Of a DNA stretch of 64,000 nt, positions 54,601 through 63,479 are shown one piece after another. Each line of letters opens with the position of its first letter. Position 1 is the first letter of the stretch. The DNA is from Deltaproteobacteria bacterium. Lineage in GTDB: Bacteria; Desulfobacterota; Desulfobacteria; Desulfobacterales; UBA5852. A program made the translations under genes and the position numbers. Below the pieces are notes generated by a model, which saw only the letters and a list, made by a program, of their open reading frames with translations, did no database searches and had not been told where the DNA came from. The DNA lies in assembly GCA_020444045.1 (NCBI GenBank), contig JAHLLS010000011.1, positions 62,001-126,000 of the forward strand, in the 5' to 3' direction.

Positions 54601-56346
54601 TCACGCGCCACCATCGACTACCGCTGCGGGGCCGGTATCATTGGCGGACAGGGCCTCCGGTATGGTGTCTTTCGCGAGTATGGATAGGATCGGGAAATCT
54701 CGGCGGTCGAAATGGGAGAGGGTTTGCTGCAGGCTTCGAACGGCGGCAGGAATGTACTGGGAAAAATGCGGCTTGCCTTTGCGGCGGGTCAGAAACCCAT
54801 AGGCACCCAATATCTGCAGATTCCGGGCCAGGGCACAGTATCGGTAGGCTTTTTGAATCTCGGCCGCAGGGATGCCGGGGGTACGCTGGGCCAGCTGTTC
54901 GGAAAAGTAAACCAGCAGCGTTTCCCGCATGGCGAACGGCAAATCGACATAGGGGTCGATGAGAAGCGAGGCCAGATCATAATGCGGGGGGCCGATTCGC
55001 CCGCCCTGGAAGTCAATCAGATAGAACCGGTCTTTCATCACCATGATGTTGCGGGACTGAAAATCACGGTGCATGAAGCCTACCGGTCGAGCGGTCATGA
55101 TGGCGTCCGCCAGCCGGTTGAATTCGGACGCCAGGTTCTCTCCATCCGTGTCCATCCCAAGGTAATCGTTGAGAAACGCCTGGACAAAATAGCGGCATTC
55201 TCCCTGGAGAACAACCGCCCGGTCATACCGTTGGGTCTGATAGGTCCAGTGCAGATCGAAATCTTCACCACCGTCGAACGCCATGGCCAATAGCATGTCG
55301 ATCACGTGGCGATAATCTTGCTCAATGGCCGATGATCGGGCCGTTTTGCGGACACGGGCCTGATAGTTTTCGGAACCCAGATCTTCCATGAATACCAGCC
55401 CCGCGAACGGATCTTCCAGATAGATCTGCGGCACGGGCAGGCCTTTGCGGTGCAGATGCCGCCCAATGGCGACGAAGGCTTCGGCTTCACAGATGCCATC
55501 GGAAGGCTTGATGCCGTGGTCGGCGACGATCATGCGCGTTTTCCCCGAGCGCAGGCGGTACCATCGACGGTCGGAGCCGTCCCCGGGCAGCGCATGCCAA
55601 TCGATGGCCGCCGGATGTTCTGGTTCACCTGCCTGACGCAGGGCTTTCTGGGCCATGATGCTGCGGGCCATGGCCTGATAGCGCTCGGGCGTCCCCAAAT
55701 CCGACCATTGCAACCGTTCGGGGATGTAGGCGGGAAGGCGGTGGCCGTCGGCAATCATGGCCTGAAAGGCATCGATGCTACTGGCGAATCCTTCCGGCGG
55801 CAAATAGGCGAGGATGGTATCGTTCAGCACCTGGACGCCGGTGAAGGTCAGCCGCCGGGCTTCGTGGGGCATGGTTCCGGCCGTTGATTCTCCAAAGGCG
55901 ACAACCGTGTCGGCTGAATCGACAACGACCGAATTGAAGGCCGGGTGGTTACACAGCGCCAGGCTGGCCGGTTGACCGTGGGCCTGGTGAAAGCGATAGA
56001 ACGCCTGGAAATCCACATCAGTGACAATATCGCTGTTCACCACCAGGAGGGGTTCCGATTGCCAGATATCGGCGGTGTTGCGTATCGCGCCGCCTGTGCC
56101 GAGGATCGTCGATTCGTGGCGCGTCACGATGGTTGCGGCATACGACTGCCGCTGGAGAAAGTCTTCGATCCGCTGGTGCAGGTGGTGGGTATTGACAATG
56201 ACGGTGTGGGCACCCGCCGCGATCAAACGCCGGATCATGATATCCAGCAGGGGCTGCCGGTCTAGCGTGAACAGGGGTTTGGGGGTATGGTCACTGTAGG
56301 GGTGCAGCCGGCTGCCGAAGCCTGCCGCCAGTACAAGCGCTATCAT
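54601..56346 (-). CDS. Fused nucleotidyltransferase-kinase (MurU-AmgK type)
   Basis: A 581-residue two-domain protein. Residues 1-~235 form a sugar-1-phosphate nucleotidyltransferase (LAAGFGSRLHPYSDHTPKPLF, VVNSDIVTDVDF). Residues ~250-560 form an APH-type kinase (LVFMEDLGSENY, catalytic loop MHRDFQSRNIMV near 424, metal-binding LIDFQGGRIGPPHYDLASLL). The best match in known pathways is AmgK (anomeric MurNAc/GlcNAc kinase) plus MurU (MurNAc-1-P uridylyltransferase), which bypass MurA-dependent synthesis in Pseudomonas. There they are two genes; here they are one polypeptide. Other hexose substrates cannot be ruled out. Confidence 0.75.
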   Translation of the reverse strand: MIALVLAAGFGSRLHPYSDHTPKPLFTLDRQPLLDIMIRRLIAAGAHTVIVNTHHLHQRIEDFLQRQSYAATIVTRHESTILGTGGAIRNTADIWQSEPLLVVNSDIVTDVDFQAFYRFHQAHGQPASLALCNHPAFNSVVVDSADTVVAFGESTAGTMPHEARRLTFTGVQVLNDTILAYLPPEGFASSIDAFQAMIADGHRLPAYIPERLQWSDLGTPERYQAMARSIMAQKALRQAGEPEHPAAIDWHALPGDGSDRRWYRLRSGKTRMIVADHGIKPSDGICEAEAFVAIGRHLHRKGLPVPQIYLEDPFAGLVFMEDLGSENYQARVRKTARSSAIEQDYRHVIDMLLAMAFDGGEDFDLHWTYQTQRYDRAVVLQGECRYFVQAFLNDYLGMDTDGENLASEFNRLADAIMTARPVGFMHRDFQSRNIMVMKDRFYLIDFQGGRIGPPHYDLASLLIDPYVDLPFAMRETLLVYFSEQLAQRTPGIPAAEIQKAYRYCALARNLQILGAYGFLTRRKGKPHFSQYIPAAVRSLQQTLSHFDRRDFPILSILAKDTIPEALSANDTGPAAVVDGGA

Positions 56347-56379
56347 GGGCCGGAGACTCCACGGGGCCTGCTGCGGTCG

Positions 56380-59016
56380 TTAGGACAGCAGCCCCAGATA
56401 CCGTTTGATGGCATCCTCGTAGGGACGCGTCTCTTTTTCATCTTCATTGCACTCGATATCGCGACTGTTGAAAAAGGACAGGGCGTTCTTGAAGGTGACC
56501 CGTGACAATGCTTCCGGGCAGCTGATTTCGCTGCGTTTCAGCATCCGGGCGCCCTGGGCGGCAAACTTTTTGGCCTGCTCCTTGTAGCCCACGTCACTGC
56601 TCTTCTGGCGGCTCAACTGGGTCAGGACGACGAGGTAGGCTTCGAAATAGGCTTTCAGGAATCCTGCGTACAGGCGCAATTTACGTAACCCCGACGACGT
56701 GATGTTGTACGTATCCGGCAGGGTGGGATGGGGCATCAAGACGGCATCATCAATGAAGGCTTTGATGCTTTTGCGGACGTAAAATTCGGGTGGTTGTTCG
56801 ATGTCATAAGCGAATTCATACTTAAAAAGGTCTTGCAGAAAGCGGTAGCTGATATGCAGGTCGGTCGATATGAACTGAAACGCATCGCGTTGCAGGATGG
56901 CCAGCGCCGTAAAAGCCGCCGGCACGAAACAGGCCACGCAATTGTTTTTGTAGTACTCCAAGCTGGGACGTTTGTCGGCATTCGTCCGGTAGCGTGTCGT
57001 ATCGTCTTCGTTGTCGTCCTTTTTTGACACCGGCTCGATGAATTTCCTTTGGACATAGGCTTCGAAGGCCTGCTTCAGGGCGTGCTCGGGTGTCATGATC
57101 AAGGTGTCGGCCAGCTTGTTGCCATGGAAATGAAGGTGTTTCAGATAGGTGTCCGCTACGCCGGCGATGTCGTCAAACGTGTAGGTGGCGGCCGGATGAT
57201 TCAGGACCGATGCGGCCACAAGGGCGTGGGGTGTAATGATGGCGATGCGATTGATGGCGTTGATGGCACGGTGACCGATGTTCCGGCAGAAGGCGCTCAT
57301 GGCGTTTTTGTCCATCGTTTCCAGTTGGAGCTGGTTGCGTTCCAGTAAGTCTTTCAAGGATATGGGGTCGTGAAACTCGATGTATATTTTACCGAAGCGT
57401 TTTTTCAGAACTTTGCGGGCCTGAATGACCTGGCCCAGGCTCTCGGGCTTCTTGGTACCGCCCTCCAGTTCGTGCAGGTAGGCTTTTTCTTCCGGCACCT
57501 TATCGTAGCCGATGAAGATCGGGGCCAGGATAAGGTCCTCGCAGGCACCGTTGCGGTAGGCATCCAGGAGAATGGACAAAAGTCCGGTTTTGGGTGACAG
57601 CAATTTGCCGGTTCGGCTGCGGCCCCCCTCGATGAAAACCTCGATGTTGAAGCCTTCCTGGAGCAGTTTGTGAACATAGGTTGCAAAGACACTGGCATAT
57701 AAGGGGGCGCCTTTGAAGGTGCGGCGCATGAAAAAGGCGCCGGCGCTTCTGAAGATGGGTCCCATAGGCCAGAAGGACAGATTTTTCCCGGCAACGATAT
57801 GGGGGCAGGGCATGTTGTTGCGGTACATGAGATAGGAGAGCATCAGGTAGTCGATGTGGCTTTTATGGTTGGGCAGCAGAATGAGCGGGCCTTTCTGGGA
57901 CATGGCCTTGAGGCGGTCCAACCCGTCGTGATCTATAATGAAACCGTCGAACATGGTGTTGATGATCCAGGTCAGCAACGCTTCATAGATTCTAATCGTC
58001 CAGGGACGGTAGTCTGCTGCAATTTCGTCGAAATAATCATCCGCTTTTTTAAGAAGCTTGGTGACCGGTTTGTTCTCTGCTTCCGCATGCTGCTTTATAA
58101 AGGTCTGTAGAACGGTTCCGGTGAGGACATTTTCCTTGATTTCCAGCCGGGATTTCAGGACCGGTCCCATGATGCTCTGACGGTGGCGATGAATCTGCAG
58201 CAGCAGGTTGCGGCGCAGAACGAGCGCCTGGTAGGTGGTGTCACGGCCCCGGACATCCGGGTGGGTCAGGAAGGTTTGCAAGCTTACGGGTTCGCTGATC
58301 TCGACGAAAGTCCGGCCGGGCTTCTTGATCAACATGGCCACGCGGCGCCAGCTGCCGAGGGGTTTTTCCGGGCTGAAAAGAAGTCCCCATAGCGAGGGGT
58401 TGGCCTTTTCTGGGTCTTTTTTATAGATCATCAATTGGGGAATCAGGCAGATGGGGCGGTTTGTCGTTTTCTGGATCTCCAGCAAATAGCGGATAGGGTC
58501 CTCTTTCTGTTTCACAAAACGACGGTGGAAACCGTGCGGCTCCATCAGGGACAGCAGGCCCGCTTGTCCTCCAAAAAGCGCATCTGCATAGTATCCACTG
58601 GCATAGGCATTGGGGAATTTGAAGTGCCGGCAGAAATAATCCAGACGGGCCAGCAGCATCCGGAAAATCCGTGATACCGGTTGGCACAGATACAGGCCAT
58701 AGTCGAAAGCCACGGTGGGCACCGGGTGCCGGGTATCGCGATAACGGGTGTGGTAAAAAAGCCGTTCGAAGAGACTTTTGCGCTTGGTGACATAGACCGG
58801 TATGGCGTTGCGGGGCAGCCGTTTCAGCACGGCGGTCTGATTGGGCGATAGGGTGATCCCCCGGTAAAAAAGTTTGAGGGCCCAGGATAGAAGGTGACCT
58901 GGGTTTTCCGGCAGATAGCACGCATAGTGATGGTAGGTGCCTTTGAGAAGACGCTGGATCCATCGATACACCGTAGCCTGAATGCGTGCCCATTTTTGAT
59001 TGCTGGGGATGGTCAT
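56380..59016 (-). CDS. plsB: Glycerol-3-phosphate 1-O-acyltransferase PlsB-like
   Basis: An 878-residue membrane-associated acyltransferase. The four GPAT motifs are: I LLPNHKSHIDYLML near residue 390; II GAFFMRRTF; III FIEGGRSRTGK; IV LILAPIFIGYDKVPE. It transfers a fatty acyl group to sn-1 of glycerol-3-phosphate, the first step of phospholipid synthesis. Size and architecture match PlsB rather than the small PlsY. It heads the minus-strand plsB-murU/amgK-dapB unit. Confidence 0.88.
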   Translation of the reverse strand: MTIPSNQKWARIQATVYRWIQRLLKGTYHHYACYLPENPGHLLSWALKLFYRGITLSPNQTAVLKRLPRNAIPVYVTKRKSLFERLFYHTRYRDTRHPVPTVAFDYGLYLCQPVSRIFRMLLARLDYFCRHFKFPNAYASGYYADALFGGQAGLLSLMEPHGFHRRFVKQKEDPIRYLLEIQKTTNRPICLIPQLMIYKKDPEKANPSLWGLLFSPEKPLGSWRRVAMLIKKPGRTFVEISEPVSLQTFLTHPDVRGRDTTYQALVLRRNLLLQIHRHRQSIMGPVLKSRLEIKENVLTGTVLQTFIKQHAEAENKPVTKLLKKADDYFDEIAADYRPWTIRIYEALLTWIINTMFDGFIIDHDGLDRLKAMSQKGPLILLPNHKSHIDYLMLSYLMYRNNMPCPHIVAGKNLSFWPMGPIFRSAGAFFMRRTFKGAPLYASVFATYVHKLLQEGFNIEVFIEGGRSRTGKLLSPKTGLLSILLDAYRNGACEDLILAPIFIGYDKVPEEKAYLHELEGGTKKPESLGQVIQARKVLKKRFGKIYIEFHDPISLKDLLERNQLQLETMDKNAMSAFCRNIGHRAINAINRIAIITPHALVAASVLNHPAATYTFDDIAGVADTYLKHLHFHGNKLADTLIMTPEHALKQAFEAYVQRKFIEPVSKKDDNEDDTTRYRTNADKRPSLEYYKNNCVACFVPAAFTALAILQRDAFQFISTDLHISYRFLQDLFKYEFAYDIEQPPEFYVRKSIKAFIDDAVLMPHPTLPDTYNITSSGLRKLRLYAGFLKAYFEAYLVVLTQLSRQKSSDVGYKEQAKKFAAQGARMLKRSEISCPEALSRVTFKNALSFFNSRDIECNEDEKETRPYEDAIKRYLGLLS

Positions 59017-59492
59017 GAGTCGTCCTATTCCAAGACGGTCCGCTGGTGGCGGTGTGGGCGGCCGGCGATGATTTCCGGTCAGGGTTGAATCGTCAAACGA
59101 TCATCCAAGGATCCAAAAAAAATAAAAATTAGCAGAACGTACTTGTGGTTGCAATGGTTAAGTCGGAAGTTCTTTGAATGGCTGAGCCGGCTGCAAGGCC
59201 GTGCGCCCCTATCGGCTCGCGTTTGTCAAAAAACCGGAAAATTTAACCTTGTTAAATAAAACCGGATGTGGTATCCGAATCCAGAATTTGAGTGCTTGCC
59301 AACGGAATCATTTTCTTCTATCATCATCTTTCGTTCGTTAGGAACTAACCCGGAAACCGTCATTTTTGGGCTCTATGCCATACAGGCGAGCGTTGCAGCA
59401 ATGCCTGATGGCCCCTATTCGGAAGTGTGCGGTAACAAACTTAAGAAAGTTTCCGAATCTGAAAACTTTTTTTGCAAGGAGGAGAAATCCAT
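59017..59492. other. Intergenic region before small membrane protein
   Basis: No supported gene lies in this divergent gap. It is AT-rich in places (59110-59140) and includes a small dyad AAACTT-AAG-AAAGTTT near 59438. Promoters for the flanking genes probably lie here but none stands out. Confidence 0.3.
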
Positions 59493-59771
59493 ATGAAAAC
59501 GTTAGTAGGTGGGGCGGCAGCTGCTGTTCTCGGTCTTATCGGTCTTGTAGTATGGTGGTCACCTTTTTTGACGCTTCTGGCCGGCGCCATTCCTTTGATG
59601 CTGCTTCTGGGCGGCGGGTTGGCGATCTATCTGGGGTTCGATGAATTGAAGGATAGCTGGAAAAAAGATGATGACATTGGCAGCCCGGTCGGATCGGAAG
59701 ACGATGTGGACAAGTACAAGAAAGAAATTGATGACCTGAAGCAGGAAATCGAGAATTTGAAAAGCGCTTAA
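59493..59771 (+). CDS. Small membrane protein with C-terminal coiled coil
   Basis: A 92-residue protein with two hydrophobic helices (residues ~5-25 and ~27-50). A short acidic linker and a heptad-like charged helix follow (VDKYKKEIDDLKQEIENLKSA). Family not recognised; the layout resembles small envelope-stress or shape proteins. The ATG has AAGGAGG upstream and a strong terminator follows, so it is a single well-expressed gene. Confidence 0.7.
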   Translation: MKTLVGGAAAAVLGLIGLVVWWSPFLTLLAGAIPLMLLLGGGLAIYLGFDELKDSWKKDDDIGSPVGSEDDVDKYKKEIDDLKQEIENLKSA

Positions 59772-59788
59772 TTCGATCAAACGTCATG

Positions 59789-59825
59789 AAAGCCTTGGAT
59801 CCGTTAGGATTCAAGGCTTTTTTTA
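59789..59825 (+). terminator. Intrinsic terminator of small membrane protein gene
   Basis: AAAGCCTTG pairs with CAAGGCTTT (loop of 14 bases), followed by a run of T. It lies 18 bases after the stop codon. Confidence 0.8.
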
Positions 59826-59859
59826 TGGCTGGCCGATTATGGGAAGGACACACAAGCCC

Positions 59860-61050
59860 TTAGTCGGTCCCTTCGTCGGAATAGAGGAGATACGGCCGCC
59901 GCAGGGAGCGAAAATCACGCAGTGCGTCCTGCCAGTCGTTTTCTATCGATTGCAGGGGCTCCATTCGGCTGACACGGTGGCGAAGATCGCGGCTGCCGAG
60001 AATAAGATCGATGGCAGGTTTTTCGAATTCATATTCGTAAGGGTCTGATTTCCATTGGAAATCATCCTTGTGATGATGCAATATGGCCTGCAGGAGGCTC
60101 AGTGACGTCCGATATGGCCGGTAAAGGTCCGGGGCCGTCACATGGATCTGGAAGCCGCGGCAAGGCCGCCCGGCATGCTTGCCGGAGGTTGGCTCAAACA
60201 CACACGGCCGCAGAATTGCCCCCGGTACCCGGGGCCCTCCGATAAATTCAAGGATCTTTTCCGGTTCCAGAAATGGTGCGCCAAAGATCTCAAAAGGGAA
60301 TGCGGTGCCCCGCCCTTCGGAGATGTTGGTGCCTTCCCAGATCACCTGGCCGGGATAAACAATTGCGGTTGCGACGGTGGGCATGTTGGGGGATGGTGCC
60401 ACCCACGGCAGGCCGGTATCGGCGAACCACATGGTTCGGTGCCAGCCCTGCATGGGGATCACGTCCAAGGCCGCTGCGCTGCCGATCTGCGCGTTGAAGA
60501 ACCGGGCGATTTCGCCAATGGTCATGGCATGGCGCATGGGCATGGGAAACCGTCCGACAAACGACGCCCATTCCGGTTCGAGGATATTCCCTTCCATGTC
60601 GCGGCCGTTGATCGGATTGGGGCGGTCCAGCACCAGTATCCGTGTTCCGCTCACGGCGGCCGCCTCCAGACAATAAGATAGCGTATAAATAAAGGTATAG
60701 ACGCGTGTGCCGACATCCTGGAGGTCGACGAGCAGGACATCGATAGGCGCCAGCATCTGCGCTGTGGGGATTCGGGTCTCGCCGTAAAGGCTGTAAACCG
60801 GTAAACCGGTGGCCGTATCCGTGAGGTGTTCGGATTCGACCATGTTGTCCTGCTTTTCGGCATGAAAACCATGCTGGGGAGAATAGAGAGCTTTGAGTTG
60901 GTCCGGGAAGGCCCGGATCAGTCGATCGCGGGCGTGACCATATTGAGAATCCACCGAGGCCGGATTGCATAATAACCCCAACCGGGCGCCGGCGATCCAT
61001 GGATGGGGCTTTCTGGTCAACAATTCAAGCCCGGTCGTCACGGGTTGCAT
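59860..61050 (-). CDS. Exo-beta-N-acetylmuramidase NamZ-like (DUF1343)
   Basis: A 396-residue DUF1343 protein. The family founder NamZ removes terminal MurNAc from peptidoglycan fragments. Family segments are visible: GLLCNPASVD, YSPQHGFHAEKQDNM, DVLLVDLQDVGTRVYTFIYTL, LDRPNPING, EGTNISEGRGTAFPFEIFGAPF. No clear signal peptide is present with this ATG (AAAGGA upstream), so it may be cytosolic. It would deliver MurNAc to the nearby MurU-AmgK fusion enzyme. Confidence 0.85.
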   Translation of the reverse strand: MQPVTTGLELLTRKPHPWIAGARLGLLCNPASVDSQYGHARDRLIRAFPDQLKALYSPQHGFHAEKQDNMVESEHLTDTATGLPVYSLYGETRIPTAQMLAPIDVLLVDLQDVGTRVYTFIYTLSYCLEAAAVSGTRILVLDRPNPINGRDMEGNILEPEWASFVGRFPMPMRHAMTIGEIARFFNAQIGSAAALDVIPMQGWHRTMWFADTGLPWVAPSPNMPTVATAIVYPGQVIWEGTNISEGRGTAFPFEIFGAPFLEPEKILEFIGGPRVPGAILRPCVFEPTSGKHAGRPCRGFQIHVTAPDLYRPYRTSLSLLQAILHHHKDDFQWKSDPYEYEFEKPAIDLILGSRDLRHRVSRMEPLQSIENDWQDALRDFRSLRRPYLLYSDEGTD

Positions 61051-61324
61051 GCGGTATCGTCCTTTCATGGTGTTCTGCGCACCATATTGCAACGCCTACA
61101 TACCGGACCTGTCGGTATTTTACAATACGCGGCCCGGCAGTCTGTCTGCCTGGCAAGGGACGACCGGCAGCGAAGATCAGAATGCCATGGCGGTCGCTTG
61201 GCGGGTGTTATTTGCCGGCTCACGGGCTGTAAGCCGCTTGACAATTTGAGGAATTACCAATACACAGCACATTTGTTTAAAATCGCCAGGCAGGCCGTAT
61301 GGCTGGCGGTTTCATCCCGGAAAG

Positions 61325-62089
61325 ATGATGGATTCGGACATGAGAGCCCCGTTGGTTATTCAACTTCAAGGCATTGTCGTGATTGTCGGCAATTACGGCA
61401 GCGGCAAGACGGAAGTCGCCATCAACCTGGCACTGGCTTGCCGGCGGACGGAGGCCCATGTCAGGGTGATCGACCTGGATCTCGTGAATCCCTATTTTCG
61501 GACCCGGGAAGCCCGCGATCTGCTGGAAGCGCATGATATCGAACTGGTCCTGCCACCAGCCCCCTACCTGCATGCCGACCTGCCGGTACTGAGTCCGGCG
61601 GTATCAGGCGCCATTCGCAGCGCCGGTCCCTTGACCATCTTGGATGTGGGCGGTGACGATGTGGGCGCTACCGTTTTGGCGTCCCTGGCGGACGCTTTCA
61701 GGGATCAGACGATTACCATGCTGCAAGTCGTCAACCCGAATCGCCCGAACACGGATTCGGTGGCGGGGTGCCAGGCCATGCGGATCGAGATCGAAACGGC
61801 GGCTCAACTGGCCGTGACGGGCTGGATCGGAAATGCCCATCTGATGGAGGAAACCTCGCCGGATACAATTGTGGCGGGTTATGGCTTTGCGTCCGAACTG
61901 AGCCGGGCCAGCGGGCTGCCGCTCTCATTCATTACGGCACCCAAGGCGCTGGTCGGTTCGCTGGTCGATGAAGCGTTTGATTGCCCGGTTCTACCGATTC
62001 AACGACAACTCGTACCGCCCTGGCTGCCGGCAGAAAAAATCACGGTGCCGGATTCGAGGGCGCCCGGCGGGGCAACCGATAGAGTGTAA
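61325..62089 (+). CDS. ParA/CobQ-like P-loop ATPase upstream of 2-oxoacid oxidoreductase
   Basis: A 254-residue SIMIBI-class NTPase. Its P-loop GNYGSGKTE (residues 22-30) lacks the deviant KGG signature of true ParA, and the rest is IDLDLVNPYFRTREA and ILDVGGDDVGATVL. Related genes regularly sit next to vor/kor operons in anaerobes, suggesting a role in assembly or metal-cluster or cofactor insertion. That role is inference. It ends 12 bases before the ferredoxin gene. Confidence 0.75.
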   Translation: MMDSDMRAPLVIQLQGIVVIVGNYGSGKTEVAINLALACRRTEAHVRVIDLDLVNPYFRTREARDLLEAHDIELVLPPAPYLHADLPVLSPAVSGAIRSAGPLTILDVGGDDVGATVLASLADAFRDQTITMLQVVNPNRPNTDSVAGCQAMRIEIETAAQLAVTGWIGNAHLMEETSPDTIVAGYGFASELSRASGLPLSFITAPKALVGSLVDEAFDCPVLPIQRQLVPPWLPAEKITVPDSRAPGGATDRV

Positions 62090-62101
62090 GGAGTTTATGG
62101 A

Positions 62102-62332
62102 ATGGCCTATCGACATCAAATTGACAGTGAAAAATGCAAAGGGTGCGGCCTGTGTGTGGCGGTCTGTCCCAAGCAGGTGTTGGAACTGAAAAAAGAACTC
62201 AACGCCAAGGGGTATTTCCCCGCTTATCAGGCGCGTCCGGATGATTGTATTCATTGCGCGATCTGCTGTGTCATGTGCCCGGATGTCGCCATTTCAATCG
62301 TGGAAACCGCGGACGATACCGCCGCTAGCTGA
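62102..62332 (+). CDS. 2x[4Fe-4S] ferredoxin subunit of 2-oxoacid:ferredoxin oxidoreductase
   Basis: A 76-residue ferredoxin with two CxxCxxCxxxC clusters (Cys12, 15, 18, 22 and Cys49, 52, 55, 59). It is the delta-type electron-transfer subunit of the enzyme encoded by the next two genes. Confidence 0.93.
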   Translation: MAYRHQIDSEKCKGCGLCVAVCPKQVLELKKELNAKGYFPAYQARPDDCIHCAICCVMCPDVAISIVETADDTAAS

Positions 62333-62347
62333 TGATCAGGAGGAAAC

Positions 62348-63421
62348 ATGGGCAAAGTTCTCATGAAAGGCAACGAAGCCATCGGTGAAGCCGCCATCCG
62401 TGCAGGGTGCCTGAATTACTTCGCCTACCCGATTACGCCCCAGTCTGAAGTGGCCGAATATCTTGCCCGCCGAATGCCGGAGGTCGGCGGTGTTTTTCTG
62501 CAGGGCGAGAGCGAAGTCGCAGTCGGGTATATGATTTTTGGTGCGGCCGGATGTGGCGCGCGGGTCTTTACCACGTCCTCGAGCCCGGGCATCAGTTTGA
62601 TGAGTGAGGCCCTGAGCTACATCACCTGTGCCCAGTGCCCGGCCGTGTTTGTGAATATCATGCGCGGGGGGCCCGGGCTGGGCGGCATCCTGCCCTCCCA
62701 GGGCGATTATTTCCAGGCCACCAAAGGCGGCGGGCACGGTGATTATCGTCTTCTGGTCATGGCGCCGGCAAGTGTGCAGGAAGCGGTTGAAATGGTCATG
62801 GAGGCCTTTCCGCTTGCGGAAAAATACCGTAACCCGGTTATGATATTAGGGGACGGACTGATCGGTCAGATGATGGAGCCCGTTGCGTTTCCGGAAGACC
62901 TGCTTTCGGAACCCACCAATAAGGACGACTGGGCGACCACCGGCATCGGCAACCGTTCCGGTGATACACCCAACCTGGTCAAATCGCTCTTTCTCGATCC
63001 GGTGCAACTCAACAATCACAACCTGCTGTTGAAGGCCAAATATGACCGCATGCGAAGGGATGAGGTGCGCTATGAAGCCTACAATATGGCTGGGGATTAC
63101 CGCGCTTTGATCGTCAGCTATGGCACCATGAGCCGGGTTTGTCGGACCGCCATCGACTCGCTGAAGGAAGAGGGCTTGGAAGTTGCCATGATTCGTCCTC
63201 AGACGCTCTTTCCTTTTCCGGAAAAGGCCATTCGGGAGGCGGCCGGCAAAGAAGGGTGCCGTTTGGCGGTCAGTATCGAGATGAGCATGGGGCAGATGGT
63301 GGAAGATGTCGAACGCAGCATCCAGGGGCGCTGTCCCGTGGAATGGTATGGCAAATGCGGCGGTGAGGTGCCGACGCCGGAAGAAATCGTTGATGTCGTC
63401 CGTGGCATGTTGCAAAAGTGA
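62348..63421 (+). CDS. 2-oxoacid:ferredoxin oxidoreductase subunit alpha (VorB/KorA)
   Basis: A 357-residue alpha subunit. Characteristic segments are GNEAIGEAAIRAGCLNYFAYPITPQSEVAEYLARRMPEVGGVFLQGESEVAVGYM, TTSSSPGISLMSEALSY, and the C-terminal MIRPQTLFPFPEKAI. It binds the 2-oxoacid and CoA face of the thiamine-dependent oxidoreductase. Substrate (branched-chain versus 2-oxoglutarate) cannot be set from sequence alone; annotation of close relatives as VorB is usual. Confidence 0.9.
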   Translation: MGKVLMKGNEAIGEAAIRAGCLNYFAYPITPQSEVAEYLARRMPEVGGVFLQGESEVAVGYMIFGAAGCGARVFTTSSSPGISLMSEALSYITCAQCPAVFVNIMRGGPGLGGILPSQGDYFQATKGGGHGDYRLLVMAPASVQEAVEMVMEAFPLAEKYRNPVMILGDGLIGQMMEPVAFPEDLLSEPTNKDDWATTGIGNRSGDTPNLVKSLFLDPVQLNNHNLLLKAKYDRMRRDEVRYEAYNMAGDYRALIVSYGTMSRVCRTAIDSLKEEGLEVAMIRPQTLFPFPEKAIREAAGKEGCRLAVSIEMSMGQMVEDVERSIQGRCPVEWYGKCGGEVPTPEEIVDVVRGMLQK

Positions 63422-63479
63422 CATCGGTCGAGGGATGACGTCTGAGAAATAGGGAATTGCGGATCGAGGAGTCCTTACC

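Noticed and set aside
59266..59644. Two overlapping plus-strand frames before the small membrane protein
   Set aside because: One ends inside the next gene in another frame and neither has a ribosome-binding site; the AAGGAGG at 59477 serves the ATG at 59493.
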